Source: Acanthopleura granulata | Taxonomy: Eukaryota; Mollusca; Polyplacophora; Chitonida; Chitonidae | NCBI GenBank assembly: GCA_016165875.1 | Contig: JABBOT010000011.1 | Location: 9,163,723-9,227,722, forward strand | Reading direction: 5' to 3' | DNA length: 64,000 nt | Shown here: in pieces, positions 23,830-35,625 of the stretch | Numbering within the stretch: position 1 is the first letter of the stretch | How the letters are laid out: each line of letters starts with the position of its first letter | Notes under the pieces: generated by a model | Told to the model about the DNA's origin: nothing | The model's input: the letters and a program-made list of their open reading frames with translations, nothing else | The model's database searches: none | Position numbers and translations under genes: made by a program

Positions 23830-24659
23830 ATATTGTCATTGTATAGCACAAAGTAACTATGTCATGAAGTTCGGCTCAGATGATTTTTTGACCATAACAG
23901 CGGTGTGTTGTTTGCAAGCACTCTTTTACCCCATGATACAATCTGTCGAAAATTCCAGTGATTCGGTCAGGCAAACATTAAAAAGACTGTTTCTTTTGCA
24001 GGTAACACGACCCACTCGCTAAATTCGGGCCGACTCAAACTTTTCTTTTCACGAACTATGAGAACTCTTTGCCAAAGGCATCTACAGGAAACGCCTTGAA
24101 AATACTGATTCTGTGAGAATTAAAACGTGAGAAATTCAATTCGAGGAACCAACCTTTCAAAACAAATTATTAACGTTATTCGGCCGAATGATCGTTGCCG
24201 TTGTCGCATTTTACATGGTCCAATTTTCGTTGCCCAGCTACACCAGCCATACACATGTTACTTTGGCTCTAACAACTGACTGGGTCAGTATATATCGCAC
24301 TAAGGTCGTGTTTTACTTTCTATTTATTAGCCTTGGTAGCATGCAAGGTAAAAATCACTCAGTTAAAAAAAGGCAATGGTTAAAACAAAGTTAACCTATG
24401 TGGAGGTGACATCATCACAGATGGCGCTGCTTGTAGTCCTCTTGTTTCTCCTGCTGGTAAATCAGTAGAGTAGCATTTACAATATTAGAAGGTTGACAAA
24501 GGGGAGAGGGGTAAGAATTTTCAGTGAGAAGAAAATTGAGCAGTAGAGTTTATTTAACTGGGGAAAAACAGGACAGGAAATTTGTCCTGAAGTTCTCTTT
24601 AAATGGCGTATATAGAGGATAACTTCGAGTATTCATGGTTGTATTCAAAGTACATTGCT

Positions 24660-24677
24660 ATCGCTGTTTTTTTTTTT

Positions 24678-24710
<33 letters not shown>

Positions 24711-24732
24711 GTTTTGTTTTGTTTTGTTTTCG
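24660..24732. repeat. T-rich/(TTTTG)n tract
   Basis: Runs of T with regularly placed G; not present in the partner block at 49.08 kb. Confidence 0.8.
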
Positions 24733-24957
24733 CATAAACATAGCCATCTTTAAAGTTTTAAACTGTAACGTGAACGTAGGACATGTTAAAACTGACGACA
24801 TTAAAATATTTTTTTTTTTTTCATAGGTAAATTAAAGTAGAAAATGAATATTTGAAATAAGTACGGCTGGGTTAAATCAAAGGTATCACAATTTAAGAAG
24901 AAAATATCTTAATAAAGAATATTTATTATTTGAAAGGCATATGCACCTTTATTGCTT

Positions 24958-25050
24958 CTGGCTGGAGAGGAAGTAGGCCTACGGCGGCCAGAGCTGGAAT
25001 TGAACTCACAGCATTCACACTGATGAGAGGTTCCTGGGTCACTGTGAAAT
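24958..25050 (-). mobile_element. SINE family 1 fragment (head side)
   Basis: ctggagaggaagtaggccta...gatgagaggttcctgggtca; the same fragment lies at 49.34 kb in the duplicated block, so it predates the duplication. Confidence 0.65.
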
Positions 25051-26399
25051 ATGATTATTCGTCATGATTTATAACTGGGATTTTTAAAAAAGTAAATATA
25101 GGATAAAGTCTTACTACAAAGTTAACATGTGATCAACTGGAATTTCATAATATTATCTTCCAGCGTCTTACTTTTTCTGTGTGTGGTTGTGTTGGGAGGG
25201 GGGGGGGGGCATATAGCCTAGCCCACCTGGGCCACAGATGATCCTCGTTAGTCTCAACAGGCTGAATATTTCTGACAACTGTCAATCAACAATCTCTCCT
25301 TTTTTAGCCACGCACTTTTGTAACGCTTTATTATTCCCAACGGCGGTTTTGTGAAAATAAATTTATATGATTTGTCAGTGCTTAAGTTGTCAGATACCTA
25401 CATGATACCGACGAATTTTCGAGCTGTTTCATCCATTTCCAACATTTTGGTCCTCTTTTGAATGTTGAACAGTTTACATCACTTTCCAGATGCATATGCA
25501 TGTTTGGTATACTGTAAATTGAAACTAAATAAACACTCAGTAACTTTTCCTGGTGAAACCAAGTTTTTGTCAGTTTCGTCCAATTTCGAAAAAAAGAATA
25601 TGCCTTGTTTTGCTCTGGTATAGATTTGACCCGGCTATTCTGTCAGCTCCAAGAAACGTGTCTTGCTGTCACCATTTAATGCTTTTAGAATGCTTGTTTC
25701 CAGGTGCAATAGTTCATGAAAACTCAGTGTTGAAGTCAGCTCAAACATTCCCATATGTACAATTCAATTAAGCATCTAAGATACGACCACATGAAAGAGA
25801 GTTTTAAACAAAACATCCATTATAAGACAATCATATACTTTATGATCCGGCAATTGAAATACGGAATAACCAGATCCCTTTTTAACCGATCATGTTCTAG
25901 TTGCCCATTTGTCCTTAAATGGGATATACGAGGCAATTACACAGGAAACTTAAGACATTAGTACCAGTGTGACAATAACCACAAGTTTCCTTATCTTGAA
26001 AAATTCTTGCAGAAGTGATTGTTCTGGACTAAAGGTGGATGGAGCTGTTTGTAACTGTTGCAGATGTTCCAAAGAATAAATAAAAATCAGATTAATTTTG
26101 TCCTTCGGGACTAAGCTGTTCTATTAATGATAAAACTTAGTATGCATAGGGTTTTCGACGTGTATACCTTCACAGATGAGGTACCGTGTCGCTGCGTACA
26201 TATGAACTCATCTGTCACGCTCCAATAAATGGACCTTTGTCAACACGCGCGCCTCCATATACTTGATGCATGTATATGTATATCGCTATGGTACTTAATA
26301 CATACCTGAATGAAGACATCTTAGATTAGAAGTGTAGTTTTTGTTGTAATCCGGGACAACTTCGCGACACGTGCACTGTCCTTAGCTCTACTGGTCGAA

Positions 26400-27300
26400 G
26401 TTGTCCGTCGTACGCCTGTCTGTCTGTCTGTCCTGCGTCTGATCACCTTACTTTCAAAACGTTACACCCCCTACAATTTTTGTTCCATTTCAACGAATCT
26501 TTGTTCAAGTAAAAGACTACGTCAAGGTATGTAATTCGTAGTAGCGAATTTCAATGTCTATAATAAGTTGTCTCTCGGCCTGTTCATCCAGCACTTATTA
26601 ACATTTCTTTTCAAAAAGCTACTCTTACAGTTTTTGTCCGATTTCAAAGACACTTGGTTCAAGTGTGGACTTGATACAAGACACACATTTCACGGCACGG
26701 GTTTTCCATTTCCCTGATCTGTTGTCCGCCTCTTTGTTCATCAGTTATATGTGAGCATTTCTTCCAAAATGCCGCTACGTTTAAAGTTTTTGTCCACTTT
26801 CAGCAACACTTGGTACAAGTGTAGACTGCGTCAAGATACATCATTCGCAGTATCGATTTTTAATTTCAGTAATCGGTTGTCCGTCTATCTGTTTATCCAG
26901 CATACGTCAACGTTTCTTTCAAAACGCTGCTTCTAGAAATTTGCCTGATTTCAACGAAACTTAAGTGTACGCCAAGATGCACAATTTGTGGCATCAGTTT
27001 TGATGATCAGTTATCCATTTCTTCATACAGGACATGTTAGCATTTTTTTTTCAAAATTCTACTACTGCTACAGTTTTTGTTCAATCTTAACGATGTGAAG
27101 ACTATATAAAGATACATATTTCCTTTGTGCTGATCTTTATTTTAGATGGTCTATATGTCTGTCCAACACATGTTAACAATAGCTGATCCTCCAACGGACT
27201 TTAGTCTGATTTTAGTGAAAGTTGACACGTGTGAACTACTAAGATACATGTTATTTCGTGGTGTTGATTTTCATCTGTGATTGCCCACTGCCTGTCTGCT
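26400..27300. repeat. Decayed tandem array, units of about 130-170 bp
   Basis: Anchors of the type gttgtccgtctgtctgttca recur at about 26400, 26568, 26721, 26877, 27008, 27148 and 27283. Each is followed by a block with tttcaaaacgctact and cagtttttgtccgatttcaa. Units have diverged by point changes and indels. A matching array lies at 50.7-51.6 kb. Confidence 0.7.
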
Positions 27301-27545
27301 CACTTGTTTCATACTGATGTTTCTGGTTGCGGGTTTTCATAATGCTCCTGTAGTTTCTCTTTGATTTCAGTATCAGTTCTCACTTTCAATTGGATGTCCT
27401 GTGTTACACTGTAATTTCCAACAGTTGTGTTTGACTTCAATGAAACTATAGCTGTCAACTAACATACAAAATTTGGCCCAACCTGCAGAGCTACTAGTTT
27501 AAACAAGGCGGAACGTGTGTACCGCTGTATGCTGGTACAGAAGGA

Positions 27546-27803
27546 TTTATTTATTTAATTCATTGGTGTTTTACGCCGTACTCAAGAATATTTCACTTAT
27601 ACGACGACGGCTAGCATTACGGTGGAAGGATACCGGGCAGAGCCTGGGGGAAACCCACGACCATCCGCAGGTTGCTGGCAAGCCTTCCCACGTACGGCCG
27701 GAGAGGAAGCCAATATGAGCTGGTCTTGAACTCACAGCGACCACATGGGTGGGAGGCTTCGCGTCATTGTGCTGTGATAGAGCGCTAACCCACGGAGCCC
27801 CCC
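27546..27803 (-). mobile_element. SINE family 1, full length
   Basis: (ttta)n at the left, complete body and tRNA-like head up to gagcgctaacccacggagcc. Absent from the partner block near 51.8 kb, so it is younger than the duplication or was lost there. Confidence 0.8.
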
Positions 27804-28473
27804 TGTACAGAAGGAAGCAATGTCATTTAACTGAATAACACAAGTAGGCCTGTGTGCTCATGTCTTCGACTGTAATATTTCTATACAGAATGCCCAAGGT
27901 TCCATTTTTCACAGGCTTTGAAAGTGTATCTTTGATTTTTTAAAAAGAAATTAATTACGTAAAATGAGTGAATTAAAAAGTGGTTATTCTTATCGAAACT
28001 CAACCATACAGTTTGGCCTCAATAATACCTTTAATGTATAAATGTACAGCTGGTCGTTGTTGTAAACGTAAAGTACTGTTGGGTGCGGAACCAAACACCA
28101 ATGAATAATGAAAGATATGAAAATTTCTATACATGTATATGATCTAAAGCCTAGGTTTGTGTTCAGTTCTTGGATATTTTAAGTCATGCGTAGCTCTTGT
28201 AATAGCTGAGGTATGCATGAATGTAGACGAATAACTTATTTCAAGATTTCTTGCATAACGAAATAGAATCCGTTGAATCTGGAATGTTTTGTAGCCTGCA
28301 GCTATTGTATGGCCGCGTCAGCTGTCTGTTTTTGCCACAAGGCACTGTAGAGTTACGGCCATTCAACATAGCCATTATTCTTATGTACATTTTCATCTTT
28401 TGTCCATCTTTTTCTCTTGATCTCTTATGACACGCACACGCACACACCCTCATGCCATGGAAATACGCATGTA

Positions 28474-29215
28474 GTGTTACATAGTGATAATAAGCTACAA
28501 GTTTTGTTTTAGAGCTGTCCTGTGTAAGAAAGTAGGCTCCGTTCTGCCAGCTACTATGGCTGCTCCCACACCAAATCATTCGTGTCCCTTGCTGAATTTC
28601 TGTTGAGATGCAGAATGCACAGTGTGAGTACTTCGCATCATTTTGTTGAGTAATTTGTGCTTTAAAAAATGAGTATGCTCTATCATGTCTTTCATTCCTT
28701 TTAAAGGAAGCGACTCGTATGTATGTTTCTGTGCTACAACAAAGACACCGTGTTATCCTTGTTCTTAAATGTGAAGAGATGTGACCTGTGAACCGCACTT
28801 ACTGTATGAACATGTTCTTATTCTCAGTTTGATATGTATGTGCGTCGGGGCGACACACTTTCATTTAAGTCCTATGTCCGTGCATCGGAGAGAAACGATA
28901 GCTTTCGGCCGTGTAATATATTCATTGTTCATGTACAAAATTGGCAGGATTTGCAAGTACATGCGAACGCTGATCGCATGGTACTATTTCATCCGATACT
29001 TTTACTGGTTTTATTCTTTATGACATTTGTAATCGTTTCATTTTTCTTTAACCCGTAGGTTTTTACCCAAATTAATCTATTTGGAGCAGTAGAGGTCTTC
29101 AGCCGAAATAAACCCATTGTCACGCATTGGAGGCCTTTCCATGTGCTGGTTCAAAAAGGAGGACCGGGGTTATCTTGCTGCTATACTCTGGGGAGTTAAG
29201 CAATAAAATGCATAG
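28474..29215. other. Extra sequence of about 740 bp upstream of MFS copy 1
   Basis: In copies 2 and 3 the flank reads continuously from atggaaatatgcttatacag into caagtatccttcat. In copy 1 about 740 bp stand between the matching points. No terminal repeats, tail or recognised coding sequence were found, so insertion in copy 1 and deletion in the ancestor of 2 and 3 are equally possible. Confidence 0.5.
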
Positions 29216-29621
29216 ACAGCCACGCAAGTATCCTTCATGCGTAAAAATTATATATGTCACTTAGGTGACGGAAACTACTCACGCATTACCAACCTGGATG
29301 TCCCGGGGAGATATCAGGTTACCCTCCATTAAGGAAAACGGTGCGCATATCCACCAGCCCGTGGCTACTATTACAGCTATCCTTTCAAATAAGTACACTT
29401 AAACAAACTTCTTTAGGAAAATATGCATTCCTACACTAAGGACGGGCTAAAGGCAAGACTAGCTGAGCTCTCATTAGCCTGAAACTGTAAGGCTTTTAGA
29501 TATAATACATGGACGTCCATCGGTGCATCAACATGCAGCATGCACATCGATGAATGACTGTACCTACAGAACTCTCAGACAAAACTGTCTAGAAGTGGTC
29601 TAATGTTTATGACTCTAAACC

Positions 29622-32600
29622 ATGGCTGAGGAAGGAGATAATCTCTTGGAATCGGCTAGATCCAAAGTCAATGCAAAGCACGGTGAGCTTTTTCCTTTTA
29701 CCTGAAACATTCTGGATTCAATTAATTAAATGCGTGACTAGCGGGCTATATTACAGGGTAAAATCACACTAAAAATGCATCGTTTCCTACTGTGATGCTG
29801 CAGTGCTTGTGAACTGCCTAAGTGTTCTGTGAGCACACATACACCTAAAGTTGTGGCGCACTACTGGTAAGAACAAACGTGCACATAGGTTTGAACCGTC
29901 TTACTAAGGGTTTGAAGGAGTTCCACGGGTTCCCCATTGGGTATTGTGTGGCAAAATCATGTCAGAATTTTGAAAATGCGTATATGCAGATAGTTTCGAA
30001 AATTACTAAAAGGATAATTATTACCAAAGGATTTTTAAAAATAAACCATGATTATAACCTAATCTGTGATGTCTATACTATAGATAGGTTGTTGCTCAAC
30101 CATGTTAAGTTAAGTGTAATATTTGTTTTCACTCAATCAGGGAAAACGTACATGAATCCAACTGAGGTGCAATTACTACACAACATTATCTCCGGAAAAT
30201 TTGAGTAATGATATTCATACCTTTAATTTAATTGTTTTATCAAACGACAATAAAGTAAAGTCCAAAGCAAATTTACCGATTTTAAAGCCTTGTATGTGCA
30301 TGCGTTCGTGCATGCGTGCATGCTCCCCTGTATGAATGTATGTAGGTATGGATGTAAGGATGCATGGATGCATGCTTAGGTTTTATGACGTACGTCACAA
30401 TTTTTCAGTCATAACGCGAAGAGGAATCCATGGCATTTATATATCTACTGTGCCAGACACCAGACATGACACCTCAAGCAATCATATTATTCTAATTCCG
30501 GGCCGACCAGTCCGGTTTCCTTGCTCTAACCTTGCTCCTACCTTCCCAGCCATATAAATGTACCCTAAAGCTGTAACTCATTCAGCCATTCCCGATTAGA
30601 GTCAGACCTATGAAAGAAGTATTACTGGCTACAAAGAAATTTGCAACATATGTCTATATGGGTAGAGTGTCATGATGGTGTCCTTGCCATGGCATTCCAG
30701 TCAGGCAGTATAATCAAAATGGTGATGTTTGTGACCTGCATATGTTGTCATTTGCGGCAGCCAGAGAGTAGAAACGACCGGCTGCTGCCGACTGAGGTCA
30801 ACTGTGAGCGTTGTTCTCACACCGTATCAGGATATACGTCGTAAATAAGCTCGCAAAAGACTCGCTCTGGCTCGCTGGCCGAAACTCGCTCAAGACTACA
30901 TGTAAACGAAACTCAGGGGCTAACACCAACAAGTGACGAAAGTATACACCAAAAGACAGAAGAACGATAACACACGAAAAACGCGTGTCGATCCACATGT
31001 GTATAAACAGCGTTGGTCTACACGGAAACATAGCGCTGAGTTGCGTGTGTTTTTGTTAAATGTTTTTCTGTTGTTTTTGTTTTTTCCACAGCTCTATGCA
31101 AATTTTTGGCAGGCTGCTTTTTGGCGCTGGCACTGTCTTGGGGCGGAATTGACTTTGCTTTCTACATAGAAATGAAAGCCTTGTTTCACCTGTCGCAGAC
31201 AGAAGGTAAGTCTTCATATGCTTTATTTACAGGCTTCTGTTCTGGTGATCCGGCGTTTCAAATTCACAGCGTCTGTTTTAAAACAGTCCAGATTTAACAG
31301 TGTGAGCTATGAAGTTAAACTTGAAACTACGATTAGTCAGTAATTAAATCCAGACAGGAAGTAAACCTGCTTGCAAACAATGTGAAGTAAATCTGATATT
31401 ACCTGAAAGACTACAGATCTCACCACAAGACACACGCAGTAAATTTCATAACAATGTTGAACTTGCAAAACACAAAATCTCATTCAAATTCCAAACCTTA
31501 TTTACCAGTGTATTGGGTGTCTTCTCTCGCGCAATGAGTCGAGGCGAAGTTGAAATGACAATACCTTCCTTAGAATGGCTGAGTAAGAAATCATCGCAAA
31601 GGGATGAATAAAATACAGACCACACAGCTTAGATCTAGGATTTTGTCGGGGTTTGGGGAGAGGATTTAGTATATTTGTAAGAGTATATTTAACCTATAAA
31701 TGGGATATGTGATATGGTATGTAATATATATCAATACACCTAGTTATTCTAAATTTTGAATTCTTTAAATTCTATACATCTCCCTGGGTGCGTTTTCTTC
31801 CCAGCCAGTTGCCTCACTGTATTCATGTTCGTTGACACGAAATTAAAATCTCTAATAACAATGTCTGCCACGACATCTTTCAACGTTATATGTGTATGTA
31901 ACATTCCTTATATACATGTATATATTGCTGCGATTTTCAACATTTCAGTTGGAATAATGAGCGGTGTCCACATCATCAGTATTTACTGGTTTCTGCCCTT
32001 CTCCATCATCCACAAGAAGTACGGATTTTACGCAGCATTCCTCTTTGGTACATTCCTAACCTGTTCCGGTTTCCTGCTGATGGCCATGGCCGCCATGATG
32101 CCGAAGACATTTCTCGGACAGCCATTGCTTCTCTACGTGTATATTTTTTTGGTTTGTAAGTACATGTACACTGTTTCTAGGCCAGGTTCTTTATTTAACA
32201 AATTCATTTTTTTTCTTTTCTCTTCCACATTCCAACTCGAATTTAGTTTCACATTTCGTTAAAAATGCTTTTCTCACAGTGACTTTAAATATGTTTTATA
32301 AAACATTTGTAGATGTGTGTGATGTTTATTTTTGCCTTTTCCTCACATTCGCAAATATAGGTAAATGGTTAAGACAAAGCGACCACCTTGGTGAGAGGCT
32401 CCCGGGTCATTGTAATGCACGCTATGTTTTAGTATCACGTATTTCAGCACATTTGATGTTCTCATGGAATGTTTGTGTTTCTCCTCCCACCAGCTCTTGG
32501 ACGGTGTGGCATCTTGTTCCTGTGTCTTCTGATCACCATGACCTCAACTCCGGATGCTCACTCGGCAAAGGCCTCCAGTGGTATTCTGGCCATGATGGAC

Positions 32601-33578
32601 TGCGGGCAACTCTTTGTGGCGACGTTGTACCACTCGCATTTTGCTGATGTCACCAAAACGGCCGCCTTTTTCTTCACGTGTTTAGGGGTGTTCGTAGTGG
32701 GTGTCGTCGTGTATCTGACAGTGTACACGTTGACCGGAGGGTCCCAGACGTTGGTAGAAAACCAAATCCACGAGGTGGGGTCGTGTCATCACCAGGAAGG
32801 CAGCCGATCGCCGACCCGGAACAACTCCTTTTGTCCCTCTGCCGCAGAAGAGGGAGATTTGACAGAGACAGGTGAGGAGGACGACAAAAAGCCACAGGAA
32901 CTATACGGCCTTGAGAATATTTCTGTGCGTGAAATGTTCCGGTCTGGAATATTCCACCTATACCTCTGGTCAGGGGCCGTCATACTCGCCGCTAACTTAC
33001 TGGCTTTTACCGACAACTGCCTCTTGTTGCAGTCTCTTGGATTGAGACTGTACCAAGACAGTTTGGTAATCACCATGATGCTGACTTTGGCCATATCTAA
33101 TCTCGCCTCAGGCATTGTGTATGACTTTTTTGGAGCAGTCAGTAGTAAAGTGTACCTGCTCATTGCCGTGGCCGTGTGTAACATCCTCTCATTAGGAATC
33201 CTTCTGATTGCTGAGTCCAACATCGTCCTAGTTTTTATCTCAGGCATTTTCACCACCGTGACCACTGGAGGAGGCTTAACAATCTATCTCAACTTCAGCG
33301 CCAATATCTTCGGCTTGAGGCACGTCGCCATGGTGCAAGGCATACTAACGACCTGCTTTGCAGTATTCGGCTTAATTTTCAGTTCGATGACAGGCATAAT
33401 TTACGACCAGTTTACATCGGACAATACCATTTCAGGAGAGACTAATGTGTGTTACGGGAAACAGTGCTTCTGGTGGGCGTGGCTCCTCCTTCTGATCTGC
33501 TCTCTGATGGCGTCTGTATTACCACTGCTTCTGTTATGTCACTTCAAGAAGATCGAGAGCGAGTCTGTCCATAGATAA
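29622..33578 (+). CDS. MFS transporter, tandem copy 1, 4 exons
   Basis: Exons 29622-29682, 31092-31205, 31949-32155 and 32494-33578, all with GT-AG borders, give 488 residues. The start lies in a good context (aaaccATGG). The N-terminal 20 residues are hydrophilic. Exons 2 and 3 encode the first TM segments, and exon 4 the rest, with a long acidic cytoplasmic loop (about residues 208-277) between TM6 and TM7 as expected for a 12-TM MFS protein. The late stretch FGLRH...MTGIIYD resembles the nodulin-like/NFD4 branch of the MFS, but that assignment is tentative and no substrate can be named. Intron 1 (1.4 kb) carries a SINE and the remnant of a foldback MITE. The upstream 4-kb block is shared with copy 3. 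The decayed polymerase element begins 330 bp after the stop. Confidence 0.85.
30305..30553 (-). mobile_element. SINE family 2, internally deleted, intron 1 of MFS copy 1
   Basis: Minus-strand tail (tgtatg)n-like at the left, then caatttttcagtcat and ccgggccgaccagtccggtt. It occupies the region where copies 2 and 3 carry the Tc1 element. Confidence 0.65.
32371..32425 (-). mobile_element. SINE family 1 head fragment in intron 3 of MFS copy 1
   Basis: aagcgaccaccttggtgaga...cccgggtcattg. Identical position in copies 2 (44963-45014) and 3 (57808-57860): an insertion older than the triplication. Confidence 0.6.
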
Positions 33579-33906
33579 TGGTACACGCCTATGCGGTATT
33601 ACTGATTGTCCCCGAACTGCAAAAACATAGACACAGGTAGCTTAACCAATATCAAAAGAGGGTATAATACCCTTACATTAACACAGAGTGGCCATGTAAA
33701 ATCTATAAAGTTAAATCTATAGTATGTCTGCAGAAATGTTCTGTTGACATACATATACTTTGCTCCGTTGCGATATTTCAGCGAGACACCTCTATATATC
33801 TTACTGATTAGATCCAATCAGCTGAATAGATATATAGGTACAGAACTGCAGCTCCCTTTTTGAAATATGGTGATAGACGGAGAGCTAATGAAATGGGGAA
33901 CCTTTA

Positions 33907-34085
33907 AACTACATTAAATGTAGTTGTAAGAGTAAATACTAATCAAAATATTTATACATACTGTCATATACGGAGACATAAATATAAGCTTTCAGCATGC
34001 GTGTAAAAAAATGCAAGCGTTTTTATATTATACTAAACATTATATTTTAAATTTTATATTATACTAAAGTAGGGGTAAAGTTGTT
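33907..34085. repeat. Inverted copy of the element's intergenic repeat
   Basis: This segment, with atgtagttgtaagagtaa near its left end and tttttatattatactaaa further in, is an imperfect reverse complement of 35.03-35.20 kb. The two copies flank the plus-strand polymerase fragment. It is also the reverse complement of the related segment at 38.52-38.70 kb. It may be part of a terminal repeat or a regulatory intergenic repeat brought here by inversion. Confidence 0.65.
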
Positions 34086-34957
34086 GGAATTCTGTCAGTG
34101 TTTTTCACAGAAAAACATAACAGTACCGCGTGAATATCGACTTTTATCTAGATATGAGATTATCAGCAAGAAGATACGTCTGAATGAGACGAGTCTGCAG
34201 CCACTTGAGGTCTTCCATAATGCGTTAAAAGACGAGATGCGTTCTGAAGAAGGCTACCTGGCCCTGGCATGAGGACACTGCGCGATCTCCCTATACAACA
34301 ATCTTGATGTCATTCCGTTTATGGAAGCTTTGGGAAAGATGTCAGCGTTTTATCAAGCCATGCGGGTGGATGTTTTTTAAGGCTGTATTAGTTTTTCCGG
34401 GCTCACTTTGCGTCACCTGTTTGAAAACCGGCCTACTTACTTCTCGTTAATAGGCAAAGCGGATAGAGATCTAAACACGTGTTTCAAACTAAACATCGTC
34501 GGAGGGACCAGTATTATATTCCATCGCTATCACGAGAAGGGAGTGACTCGTATTCGGGGTGGAAAATTGTACAAGGCTATTGTTGACGCGAATGGATTAT
34601 ACCTAGCCTGCTTGGCATCACCTATGCCCGCTGGACATTATGTCCGTTGGCTGCCAGTAGAAGAAAAAGTTATCGAAATCACCCCGACTGGCCGAGCAGT
34701 GGTTAGACTGGTAGTCAGCTCAGCTGGGGGTGGACATCCGACGTCGGCTCAAGAATACGGGAAAACGCGTTCGAGACTGGCAAAGCCCTGTTGATGTATT
34801 CGCTGTGGTAAATGGTCGACGTACTATATATCAGTATCAGGCCGTTCAATACACACCTCAAGCCTGCTTTGGTACCTTTGCCGATCACATGACTCACGCG
34901 CGTCGTCATGGCGATGCGGGTACTAGTAAGCGTGCCTGTGCTTTCGTGTGCACATAA
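34081..34957 (+). pseudogene. Type-B DNA polymerase fragment (palm part), broken
   Basis: Several frames together carry landmarks of the protein-primed type-B polymerases found in viruses and in Polinton-like animal elements. These are YNNLDV...F before the palm, then NIVGG.S..FHRYHEKG.T.IR, then the palm motif A region D-A-N-G-L-Y at about 34585-34602, followed by a segment ending in a YQ-type stretch near 34.84 kb. At least two stops and one frameshift interrupt it and the C-terminal part is absent. The upstream (N-terminal) half of the same kind of polymerase lies 0.7 kb away on the other strand, so the gene was split by an inversion, or two copies are present. Such enzymes replicate linear DNA from a protein primer; this copy cannot function. 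Confidence 0.75.
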
Positions 34958-35200
34958 AATAGGACTAAAGCCGATACGCACGCTGTGTTCTTAAAAACCC
35001 CACCCCCCGCCCCAAAAAAACAAAAAAAACACTCATAGCATTCCATCAACTATACCCGTACTTTAGTATAATATAAAAACATCACTTGTAGTTTTTTACA
35101 CCCAAGATAAAAGCGTATGTGTTTCTATATGCATATATATATTTATATATTGATTACTGTTTACTCTTATAACTACATGTAACCGCAAAACTGAAAACAC
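34935..35200. repeat. Intergenic repeat of the polymerase element
   Basis: Contains gtgctttcgtgtgcacataaa, a C/A-rich run, then ccatcaactatacccgtac and agtataatataaaaacat. The same order of blocks recurs in direct orientation at 38.35-38.70 kb and, inverted, at 33.91-34.09 kb. It sits just upstream of a small ORF cassette, as does the copy at 38.5 kb. Confidence 0.6.
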
Positions 35201-35249
35201 ACTAAAGAAGCGGGAATTGAAGAGTCACCAAGTTCCCGCGCACACGAGC

Positions 35250-35559
35250 AGAGCGATTTGTAGAAAAACCAGCGCTAAGCATTCTCAACTTGTTCACACC
35301 TACAGCTATTACTGTAACATCAACAATGGATACAAAAGTCTTCGAAGCCGCCCGGGGAAGTAGAACTAGGAAAAGTGCGGAGAGCAAATTATTACATGAG
35401 AGAGGCGAGGGATTTGGAAATATCCGACGCATGGAGGTGAAAAAAGCGGCCAGGCAAGAGTTTGTGGAAATATATGACCGGAGGAAGAGTTACGAGGAGG
35501 GGTGCCTGCCCATTAAGCGAGTGCGGTGGCGGAGGCGTACCCGGCCGGGACAGTCTTGA
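35250..35559 (+). CDS. Small basic ORF with its own promoter-like leader (cassette 1)
   Basis: An ATG at 35326 opens a 77-residue frame beginning MDTKVFEAARG and ending in an Arg-rich stretch (RVRWRRRTRPG). The leader at 35250-35325 aligns with that of cassette 2: both have ccagcgct(a/t)agcatt followed by a tcaac-type site and then the ATG. Here the TATA-like box is degraded to tagaaaa. The protein is highly charged and not recognised. It may be a late viral-type structural or DNA-binding protein, but nothing proves that it was ever translated. Confidence 0.35.
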
Positions 35560-35625
35560 TGCGGGCCACAATTCCATCCCTAGAACATTTGACATTTCCC
35601 AGAGTTAAAACTCAAGACACGAAGT

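Larger units (their letters stand above)
23830..28400. repeat. Upstream block of MFS copy 1 (segmental duplication, partner 48.26-52.44 kb)
   Basis: Non-coding. Collinear matches to the partner include cataacagcggtgtgttgtttgc near the start, the loss-of-function SINE fragment at 24.96 kb, the 160-bp repeat array at 26.4-27.3 kb and gaatctggaatgttttgtag at the end. A full SINE at 27.55-27.80 kb is present here only. No exon could be supported; it may hold promoter or 5' UTR sequence of the MFS gene. Confidence 0.75.

Noticed and set aside
28241..28798. 185-codon open frame on the minus strand
   Set aside because: It spans the border of the copy 1-specific sequence and the duplicated block; the partner block near 52.3 kb does not keep the frame, and the product shows no known motif.
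32789..33265. 158-codon frame antisense to MFS exon 4 (also at 45381-45845 and 58227-58703)
   Set aside because: Shadow of the conserved sense coding sequence; present in all copies only because the sense strand is conserved.
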